Shown piece by piece: positions 32,160 to 38,731 of a stretch of 38,731 bases of DNA. Source of the stretch: Candidatus Aminicenantota bacterium (lineage in GTDB: Bacteria > Acidobacteriota > Aminicenantia > Aminicenantales > Aminicenantaceae); assembly GCA_030627155.1 (NCBI GenBank), contig DAOUSP010000001.1, positions 1-38,731 of the forward strand. The letters are read 5' to 3'. The stretch's first letter is position 1. Each line of letters begins with the position of its first letter. The translations under genes and the position numbers were made by a program. Below the pieces are notes generated by a model, which worked only from the letters and a program-made list of their open reading frames with translations, had not been told where the DNA came from and did not search any database.

Positions 32160-32912
32160 TTATTTATTGTACCTGTAATATTCTCTCGGTGTTTGGCTCA
32201 CTATATATTCTACAGCTTTCTGTATACAAACCCGAATTGCTTTCTCAACAGGAGTTTTTGAAAATCCTCCAAGTCCCACAGGAAGACTCCCTCCTATATT
32301 TGCGGCCCCTCCAACTCCAAAGCTACTAGCATCTCCTTCAACACTTGTAGCCGCAACAACTTGAGATGTATTGGCATCTATAATCCTAATATCTATTGCA
32401 ATGTGTGCTTTTTTGACTCCTCCACCAACCGTTACTCCAAGAACTTTTGTTCCTCCTGCAAGCCCCTTTGTTCCTGTATCAAATTCTGTAACTGCTGCTG
32501 TAATGATAAGGTCAGCACCATAAATTTCTCCTATTTTTGCTTCTGTCCCTTTTTTGATACGGCCAGACTCACCTAAATCTTGTTCTTTTAAGACTTCACC
32601 AAGCTGTTCCCTCTCCAATACAATGTAGCGGTTCGTATGAAACAAAGAAGTTGTCAACATCTCCCTCATACCATCCCCAATCTGTTTCCAACTTACACCG
32701 AACATCGATAACCATCCCTGGTTTCCACCCCCTCTTGCTGTCTTATCATTAAACTCTCCTACGGCCAAACGGGCCTTAGGTCCATCATACCTCTCTGCTT
32801 GGGCTTCGCTTATTGAAGGTCCTCCTGTTGATGTCACTGTTGCTGTCGGAGCACAAGCATTAACCCAAATCAGAATACATAATAAAGAAATTAATACAAA
32901 AAATCTTTTCAT
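32160..32912 (-). CDS. CsgG/HfaB-family outer-membrane lipoprotein
   Basis: 250 residues from the ATG at 32912, chosen over 32936 because TGGAGG lies upstream of it and a lipoprotein signal follows, with Cys20 in the lipobox-like LIWVNAC. The CsgG fold is seen in KARLAVGEFNDKTARGGGNQGW, IGDGMREMLTTSLFHTNRYIVLEREQL, AKIGEIYGADLIITAAVTEFD and IDIRIIDANTSQVVAATSVEG. Family members form nonameric secretion pores for curli or holdfast components or act as periplasmic lipoproteins. No curli genes are near. Glycine-rich insertions (about 160-175 and 205-225) may be membrane-spanning hairpins. Confidence 0.88.
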   Translation of the reverse strand: MKRFFVLISLLCILIWVNACAPTATVTSTGGPSISEAQAERYDGPKARLAVGEFNDKTARGGGNQGWLSMFGVSWKQIGDGMREMLTTSLFHTNRYIVLEREQLGEVLKEQDLGESGRIKKGTEAKIGEIYGADLIITAAVTEFDTGTKGLAGGTKVLGVTVGGGVKKAHIAIDIRIIDANTSQVVAATSVEGDASSFGVGGAANIGGSLPVGLGGFSKTPVEKAIRVCIQKAVEYIVSQTPREYYRYNK

Positions 32913-32934
32913 GATTTTTCCTCCATTGTTGCTC

Positions 32935-32963
32935 ATTCTAAAAGCCCTGAATTAATCTGTCAA
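32935..32963 (-). promoter_or_regulatory. Sigma70 promoter for the CsgG-like gene
   Basis: Minus strand: TTGACA (32963-32958), 17 nt, TAGAAT (32940-32935, 5/6). The leader of about 16 nt includes the GGAGG site. Confidence 0.65.
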
Positions 32964-33025
32964 TGAATTTCTAAAACTAATATGGTCAACCCTATGAATC
33001 TGGCAAGCCCGTTATCTCTTTTTTT

Positions 33026-33033
33026 GCTATAAT
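33026..33033 (+). promoter_or_regulatory. Extended -10 promoter for uvrB, predicted leaderless
   Basis: TGC-TATAAT with the -10 at 33028-33033, 7 nt before the ATG at 33041. No good -35 and no Shine-Dalgarno, so the mRNA should start at or next to the start codon. Confidence 0.5.
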
Positions 33034-33040
33034 ACCTTTA

Positions 33041-35032
33041 ATGAAAAGATTCAAACTCTATTCCGAGTTCCAGCCAAAAGGTGATCAGTCCAAAGCCATC
33101 GAACAGCTTTGCGAGGGACTTGAGAAAAACATAAGACACCAGGTTCTTATGGGAGTCACTGGTTCTGGCAAGACATTCACCATGGCAAATGTTATAGCCC
33201 AGGCGGACAGACCGGTTCTTGTTATCTCCCATAACAAAACTCTTGCAGCTCAGTTATACCAGGAGTTTCGCCGATTTTTCCCTGAAAATGCGGTTGAATA
33301 TTTTGTTAGCTATTACGACTACTACCAGCCCGAAGCATACATCCCGGCAACAAACACATATATTTCAAAAGAAGCAACAATCAACGACGAAATCGACCGC
33401 ATGAGACTAAGCGCCACAAACGCCCTCTTCCAGCGAACAGATGTTATCATTGTAGCGTCTGTCTCATGTATTTACGGGATTGGTTCTCCTCAGACATATG
33501 CGTCCATGTGCTTTACGCTCGAAAAAAACCAGCAAATAACCAGGAAAGAAATCTTAGAAAAGCTTGTAAATATTCAATATCAACGCCAGGAAGATGAATT
33601 CAAGAGGGGGTCTTTTCGAGTCAGAGGAGATATTATCGACATCTTTCCTTCTCATGAAGAGTATGCTTACCGAGTAGAACTTGACAGCAATCGAATTTTA
33701 AACATCGAACTAATCGATCCTCTGCTCGGTAGAACTTTAGAATCGTTTAGCAAAGCTGTCATTTACCCTACGACTTTCTTTTCAACCCCAAAAGACATAC
33801 TCGATTACACGATTCACAGTATAAAAAAAGAGCTTCAAGAAAGAATCGATTTCTTCAAAAGCCAGGGAAAAATCCTTGAAGCTAACAGAATCGAAGAAAG
33901 AACACTTTTCGACTTAGAAATGCTACAGGAGTTCGGCTGGTGTCCAGGAATAGAAAACTACTCGCTTTATCTCAGCCTTCGCCAGCCAGGTGCGCCACCT
34001 TATACTCTTCTTGATTATTTCCCTTCTGATTTTCTTGTTATTATCGATGAGTCCCATGTGACCATTCCGCAAATCGGTGGGATGTATTACGGCGACCGAT
34101 CCCGGAAAAGAACTCTTATCGAGCATGGTTTCAGATTGCCTTCTGCGTTTGATAACCGCCCACTGCAATTCAAAGAATTTGAAGAAAAAGTTAATCAGGT
34201 TCTCTATGTATCAGCTACCCCAGGCCTTTATGAGCTGAAAAAATCTAGAAATCGTGTAATCGAGCAAATCATCCGACCCACAGGTCTTACAGACCCAGAA
34301 GTTGAAGTCCGGCCCATCAAGGGGCAAATCGATAACCTCATGGCAGAAATCAAATCAAAAGCACAAAAAAATGAACGAACGCTCGTCACCACACTGACAA
34401 AGAGAATGGCAGAGGATCTCACGCATTACTACCATGAATTAGGGCTAAGAGTTCGATATCTTCATTCAGAAATTGATACTTTGGACCGTGTTAAAATCTT
34501 AAGAGACCTTAGAAAAGGTGCTTTCGATGCTTTAATAGGCATCAATCTTCTGCGCGAAGGATTGGACCTCCCTGAAGTCTCCCTTGTTGCTATTCTTGAT
34601 GCTGATAAGGAAGGCTTCCTCCGTTCTGCTCGATCCCTCATCCAAACATTTGGCAGGGCTGCACGCAATTTATCAGGAAAAGTCATCCTTTATGCTGATG
34701 TCATCACTAAATCCATGAAACAGGCAATCGCAGAGACAAACCGTAGGCGCAAGATTCAACATGAATATAACATAAAACATCACATTACACCTCAATCCAT
34801 CAAGAAACGTATTGACGAGGTATTATCAAGCATATATGAAAGGGATTATTTTGATTATTCACGTATTGGAGAAGAAAAAGATGTTTATCTTAGTCCACAA
34901 GTCCGAAAACAAAGAATAGAAACATTGGAAAGATTAATGAAAGAGGCAGCAAAAAATTTAGAATTTGAAAAAGCCGCCAAACTGAGAGACGAGCTTAATA
35001 AGCTGAAAAAGGGGGAATTAGAAATTGCTTAG
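33041..35032 (+). CDS. uvrB: Excinuclease ABC subunit B
   Basis: 663 residues, normal length. DNA-damage-verifying helicase-like subunit of nucleotide excision repair. Walker A GVTGSGKT at 38-45; beta-hairpin region YYDYYQPEAYIP at 91-102; DESHVTIPQ as the DEAD-like box; late helicase motifs INLLREGLDLPEVSLV and RSLIQTFGRAARN; C-terminal UVR domain (KNLEFEKAAKLRDEL) for UvrC binding. Overlaps uvrC by 8 bp. Confidence 0.98.
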   Translation: MKRFKLYSEFQPKGDQSKAIEQLCEGLEKNIRHQVLMGVTGSGKTFTMANVIAQADRPVLVISHNKTLAAQLYQEFRRFFPENAVEYFVSYYDYYQPEAYIPATNTYISKEATINDEIDRMRLSATNALFQRTDVIIVASVSCIYGIGSPQTYASMCFTLEKNQQITRKEILEKLVNIQYQRQEDEFKRGSFRVRGDIIDIFPSHEEYAYRVELDSNRILNIELIDPLLGRTLESFSKAVIYPTTFFSTPKDILDYTIHSIKKELQERIDFFKSQGKILEANRIEERTLFDLEMLQEFGWCPGIENYSLYLSLRQPGAPPYTLLDYFPSDFLVIIDESHVTIPQIGGMYYGDRSRKRTLIEHGFRLPSAFDNRPLQFKEFEEKVNQVLYVSATPGLYELKKSRNRVIEQIIRPTGLTDPEVEVRPIKGQIDNLMAEIKSKAQKNERTLVTTLTKRMAEDLTHYYHELGLRVRYLHSEIDTLDRVKILRDLRKGAFDALIGINLLREGLDLPEVSLVAILDADKEGFLRSARSLIQTFGRAARNLSGKVILYADVITKSMKQAIAETNRRRKIQHEYNIKHHITPQSIKKRIDEVLSSIYERDYFDYSRIGEEKDVYLSPQVRKQRIETLERLMKEAAKNLEFEKAAKLRDELNKLKKGELEIA

Positions 35033-36824
35033 TACCCACTTGAATAAACTTCGAGCTCAATGCGAGAATCTTCCAGAAAAGCCTGGAATCTATTTTTTTA
35101 AAGATAGAGAAAACAACATCATTTACATAGGGAAGGCGAACTTATTAAGAAACCGTGTAAAATCGTATTTTCTCCCAACATCGGATTCAAAAATTAAATA
35201 TATTCTACGAGAAACAGAAATAATTGACTATATCTTAACAGATTCCGAGAAAGAGGCAGTTTTTCTCGAGAATAATTACATCAGAAAATACCAGCCAAAA
35301 TTCAATCTCAGACTCAAGGACGACAAAAGTTTTCCATACTTGAAATTGACTGTTCAAGAAGATTTTCCGAGCATTTCTCTCACAAGAAAAATAGAATCAG
35401 ACGGCTCTAAATACTTCGGCCCTTTTCACCCCGCACACCAGGCACGTAAAATCATACACCTGCTGAATAAATACTTTGGGATACGCTCCTGCCAGGACCC
35501 ACTTCCCCACAAAAGAAAACGCCCCTGTTTAGAATATGACATGAAACTCTGCACTGCCCCATGTGTCGGTTTCATTTCAAAGGAAGACTATCATGAAAAT
35601 ATCCTTAATGCTGTGTTATTTCTCGAAGGGAAGTCGGGTAAACTGACGCGTATTCTAAAACAAAAAATGCGCAAAGCCGCTGATAATCTTGAATACGAGC
35701 AGGCTGCCCATTGGAGAGATTTCATTCAGAGTATCGAAAACATCAAGGCAAAACAAAAAATAATTTCTTCTAAAATTGAAAACATAGATATTATCGGGTT
35801 TGCTCGCCAACAATCCAGTATTGCAATTTATGTATTTTTTATGCGGCATGGAAATGTAATTGAGTCTGAAAGCTTATTCTTTCAAGAAGACAAACCGATT
35901 CCAGACGAAGAAATTCTTTCTGCCCGGCTCATAAGTTTTTATAAGGAACAGGTGGACTTTCCAGATAAAATTCTTCTGCCCTTAAAACCTGCCAATCTCA
36001 CAAATTTATCTCAATATTTATCAACCAAAAAATCAAAAAAAATAGAAATAATTGTCCCATGCAGGGGGAAAAATAAACAATTAGTGGACCTTGCAAATAA
36101 AAACGCACAGGTTTTGCTTCAAAAAAAACAAGATGAATTGACTCCCTTAATTGAATTGAAAAACTTGCTTCATTTAGACCGATTACCTCGGCGGATAGAA
36201 GGATTTGACATTTCCAACACAGGCGGTGAAGAATCTGTAGGGTCTCTGGTTGTCTTCGAAGATGGAAAACCCAAAAAAAGCAAATACAGAAAATTCAAAA
36301 TCACCACGGTAAAAGGGCCAAATGATGTTGCAAGTCTTAAGGAAGTCATCCAGAGGCATTACACAAAGGTAAAAAAAGAGCAGCATCCTTTCCCTGATAT
36401 CATTTTAGTAGATGGAGGAAAAGGGCAACTGCATGCTACAAAAGGAGTCCTCGACAAGATAGGAGCACAGGAACCTTCATTAATTTCTATAGCCAAAAAG
36501 GAGGAGAAAATTTTTACTGCTTCCCAAAAAAATGGCATCTGCCTGGAGCGGACTTCTCCTGCATTAAAACTCATTCAGAACGTAAGAGACGAAGCCCACC
36601 GTTTCGCTTTATCATATCACCGCTTGCGGCGGGCAAAGAAAAGCTTTTCCTCAATATTAGATGAAGTTCCAGGTATAGGGAATAAAAGAAAGGCCAAACT
36701 TCTTACTTCATTCGAAAGTATAGAAGACATAAAAAGGGCCGATTCAGAACAACTGGCACAAATAATCGGGAAAACCGCAGCTAAGGAAGTTTTAAAAAAA
36801 TTAAGAAACCCAAAAACAAAATAA
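35025..36824 (+). CDS. uvrC: Excinuclease ABC subunit C
   Basis: 599 residues. GIY-YIG nuclease domain at the N-terminus (GIY 21-23, YIG 34-36, catalytic Arg near 43), cysteine set near 160-180 (SCQDPLPHKRKRPCLEYDMKLCTAPC), UVR domain (KAADNLEYEQAAHWRDFI), RNase H-like second nuclease domain (FDISNTGGEESVGSLVVF ... VDGGKGQLHA) and a C-terminal helix-hairpin-helix (DEVPGIGNKRKAKLL). The start is TTG at 35025 with AAAGGGGG upstream, overlapping the uvrB end by 8 bp, so translation is coupled. Confidence 0.97.
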   Translation: MLSTHLNKLRAQCENLPEKPGIYFFKDRENNIIYIGKANLLRNRVKSYFLPTSDSKIKYILRETEIIDYILTDSEKEAVFLENNYIRKYQPKFNLRLKDDKSFPYLKLTVQEDFPSISLTRKIESDGSKYFGPFHPAHQARKIIHLLNKYFGIRSCQDPLPHKRKRPCLEYDMKLCTAPCVGFISKEDYHENILNAVLFLEGKSGKLTRILKQKMRKAADNLEYEQAAHWRDFIQSIENIKAKQKIISSKIENIDIIGFARQQSSIAIYVFFMRHGNVIESESLFFQEDKPIPDEEILSARLISFYKEQVDFPDKILLPLKPANLTNLSQYLSTKKSKKIEIIVPCRGKNKQLVDLANKNAQVLLQKKQDELTPLIELKNLLHLDRLPRRIEGFDISNTGGEESVGSLVVFEDGKPKKSKYRKFKITTVKGPNDVASLKEVIQRHYTKVKKEQHPFPDIILVDGGKGQLHATKGVLDKIGAQEPSLISIAKKEEKIFTASQKNGICLERTSPALKLIQNVRDEAHRFALSYHRLRRAKKSFSSILDEVPGIGNKRKAKLLTSFESIEDIKRADSEQLAQIIGKTAAKEVLKKLRNPKTK

Positions 36825-36927
36825 TTTACCCAATTACAAGAAAATTATGCTTAATATCTTGATATAATTTATTATATAAAAAGTATCGGTAATTTTTATG
36901 AACAATTCAGGTTAATAGAGAGGTTTT

Positions 36928-37281
36928 ATGATAAAAGGAATAGGTATCGATATCATTGAAGTCGAACGGGTAAAAAAATTGGCAGAGAAAAATCCCCGGT
37001 TTTTTAAACGGATATTTACTTCAGAAGAAATTCGTTATTGCTCAGGCAAAAAGAATCAATATCAGCATTTAGCTGCACGATTCGCTGCAAAAGAAGCATT
37101 TTTTAAAGCCCTGGGAAGAAAAGTGGGCTGGACAAAGATTGGCGTTATTAATCTTCCTTCAGGAAAGCCCCAACTGGAAATCGACATCCAAGAAGCATTC
37201 CCCTTTGAAAAAGCCCATGTATCTCTGGCGCATCTTTCGACATATGCCACAGCTATAGTAATTCTCGAAAATAGGCGCTAA
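36928..37281 (+). CDS. acpS: Holo-[acyl-carrier-protein] synthase
   Basis: 117 residues, normal for AcpS. Transfers 4'-phosphopantetheine from CoA to the ACP serine. Magnesium ligands Asp8 (GIGIDIIEVERV) and Glu56 (RFAAKEAFFKALG) are present, as is the C-terminal HVSLAHLSTYATAIVI strand. GAGAGG lies upstream at about 5 nt. A TATAAT at 36863-36868 may be its -10. Convergent with feoB, 8 bp apart. Confidence 0.95.
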   Translation: MIKGIGIDIIEVERVKKLAEKNPRFFKRIFTSEEIRYCSGKKNQYQHLAARFAAKEAFFKALGRKVGWTKIGVINLPSGKPQLEIDIQEAFPFEKAHVSLAHLSTYATAIVILENRR

Positions 37282-37289
37282 CAGATTGT

Positions 37290-38731
37290 CTATACACTTA
37301 AAATCAGCCTTACTAAAAGGCTAAGAATAATTGCCACACTGATATTCAACCCAATAGAAATCATGGCTATCTTCTTCCCAATTTCTTTCCACATGATAGC
37401 AACTGTGGAAAGACAAGGAATAAAAAAACTCACAAAAACAGTAAACACAATCAACTGCTGTTGGGTGATTACTGTCATCAAATCTTGATAGCCCACGCCA
37501 AGCGACTGAAGCATCATAATCAAAGAAAGCTCTTTTCGTAAAAACCCAAAAATAAGCGTTACTCCAAGCCCAGGGGGCAGCCCCAGTCCTTTTTCTACCA
37601 ATGGAGATAGAATAATGTTTATTACATGGTCTAAATTAAAAAATTGCATTAACCCTAAAATAACACTTCCAATAATGAGCACAGGCCAAGCAAACAGAAT
37701 GAATGATTTAAGTTGAAAATAAGTTTTCTTCATGATGTTGGTCAACGATGGTATTTTTAATGTAGGAATCTCCAGAATCAATCCAGGAGAAGGCGTTTCA
37801 AAAAAAAGAGAAATAATCCGAGACAATACCCCCAAAATAATTAGAATACAAATATAAAATCCCAATGCCCAGAGAGGCCCCAGATAAAACGCTACAAGTG
37901 CCATAATAATAGTTGTACGCGCCGAACATGGAATGAATGGGATTAGGAGAGCCGTAATGATTCTATCCCTCCTTGACTCAAGTATTCGGGTGGAAACAAT
38001 AGCCGGGACACTACACCCAAACCCCAATATAAAGGAAGATACAGATTTTCCATGAAGGCCGATGCGATGCATAAAAGTATCCATTAAAAAACTCGCCCTG
38101 GCAAGATAACCAATATCCTCAAGTAGGGACATAAGAAAAAGAAGGGGAATAAAATAAGGCAAAACAATCGCGAGCCCCCCTCCTAAGCCTTGAACGAATC
38201 CGTCAACCACATAGTATAAGCCCCCGGAACCAAGCTCAAGAGAAAGAAATTGCCGAAAATGACTAAATGGACCCAGCAGTAATTCCTCCAGAGGCCCTCC
38301 GATTTTAAATATAGCAAAGAAAAAGCTAAAAAAAACAGCAATAAGGATGAGATATCCAAGAAAGGGATGCATAATAACATCATCGATTTTTTCCAATACT
38401 CCTAACTTTGCTCCTCTTTTCACCTGGCTGGTTTCTTCAAATATTTTGAGTGCAAGGTGATGCCTTTCTGCTGCAATCACTTCATAAGCAGGAGCATTAT
38501 GCATTTTTTCTAAATTTTCTCTTATCCGGTCAAGATTTTTTTCAATGGAGGATTTATTTCCTCAAGCATTTGAGTAAAATAGCTCTTCTCCATTTCAATC
38601 ATTTTTATGGCTGTAAATCTTTTATTGGCGACTATGGTAAAATCATCTGGAATGGCTTTTTCTAATTCTTTCACCTTCTCTTCAACATCTCTTGACCATT
38701 GAATAGATGAAGGAGCACGGCAATTATCAAG
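37290..38731 (-). pseudogene. feoB: Ferrous iron transporter FeoB, frameshifted and cut by the window edge
   Basis: The C-terminal piece is the FeoB membrane part: about 8-10 helices with the two Gate motifs, including GFGCSVPAIVSTRILESRRDR followed by PCSARTTI. Its frame is open from 38561 down (first ATG 38504). The preceding residues lie in another frame: from 38731 the minus strand reads the cytosolic helical region (VEEKVKELEKAIPDDF ... FTAIKMIEMEKSYFTQMLEE) and stops at TAA 38522-38524. One indel in the A-rich stretch at about 38550-38563 would reconnect ...MLEE to KSSIEKNLDRIRENLEK. Either a real mutation or a sequencing/assembly error. The G domain lies outside the window. Confidence 0.85.
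37306..37322. terminator. Short hairpin at the acpS/feoB convergence
   Basis: AGCCTT-ACTAA-AAGGCT, a 6-bp perfect stem with a 5-nt loop, inside the last codons of feoB. It could end acpS transcripts, but there is no clear U tract. Confidence 0.3.

Noticed and set aside
36863..36868. TATAAT before acpS as a firm promoter
   Set aside because: Lies in a run of A/T with several alternatives and no matching -35; mentioned only under acpS.
1..38731. CRISPR array, rRNA genes, complete transposase or integrase genes
   Set aside because: Looked for on both strands; no regularly spaced repeats, no rRNA-like stretches and no transposase or integrase motifs seen.

Overview
The window looks like a chromosome segment of an AT-rich, diderm, peptide- and amino-acid-using bacterium. 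LPS-core heptose genes, a CsgG-type outer-membrane lipoprotein and FeoB indicate a Gram-negative envelope. Secreted M24, S15/CocE, DUF885 and BNR/VPS10-propeller proteins, bactofilin and ECF sigma operons with DUF4097 proteins are a mix I associate with Candidatus Aminicenantes / Acidobacteriota. That placement is inference from gene content; no rRNA gene is present to confirm it.

Layout. 1-180 is the start of a leftward secreted protein. 642-3712 is a rightward heptose/LPS operon (rfaE1, rfaE2, a GT9 heptosyltransferase, an isoprenylcysteine-methyltransferase-like membrane protein), followed by trmH (3781-4356). 4362-10163 is an envelope-stress locus made of two back-to-back ECF sigma operons. 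The leftward one is sigma, membrane anti-sigma and an HtrA-like two-PDZ protein that has lost the catalytic His and Asp. The rightward one is sigma, zinc-finger anti-sigma, two LiaI/LiaF-like membrane proteins and a DUF4097 beta-helix protein, a composition that recalls the Firmicute Lia system. 10222-12177 holds an unrecognised protein, a LipM-like octanoyltransferase and tRNA-Gly(CCC).

12200-31600 is an accessory region full of broken genes: a decayed excisionase-type HTH gene, a GC-rich aldo/keto reductase, a beta-propeller glycosidase-like protein, then a leftward run of secreted peptidase-type genes. In or beside that run lie a DUF885 pseudogene, two M24 remnants and a NapH-like remnant. 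The next block is for arginine: pyruvoyl arginine decarboxylase, a CpgS-like P-loop protein, ornithine carbamoyltransferase, a decayed carbamate kinase (not visible as an ordinary ORF), a GC-rich glycine-amidinotransferase-like gene and a class V aminotransferase. Together they could route arginine to agmatine, ornithine/citrulline and guanidino compounds, but the carbamate kinase step that would yield ATP is broken here.

31591-38731 returns to ordinary genes: bactofilin behind a perfect consensus promoter, a CsgG lipoprotein, uvrB-uvrC, acpS and a frameshifted feoB cut by the window edge.

Three themes stand out: (i) the divergent double-ECF envelope-stress module, with an apparently protease-dead HtrA and a candidate autoregulatory ECF promoter; (ii) repeated gene decay by internal deletion, often beside a surviving paralogue; (iii) promoters whose -10 element sits about 7-18 nt from the start codon, predicting leaderless or very short-leader mRNAs.
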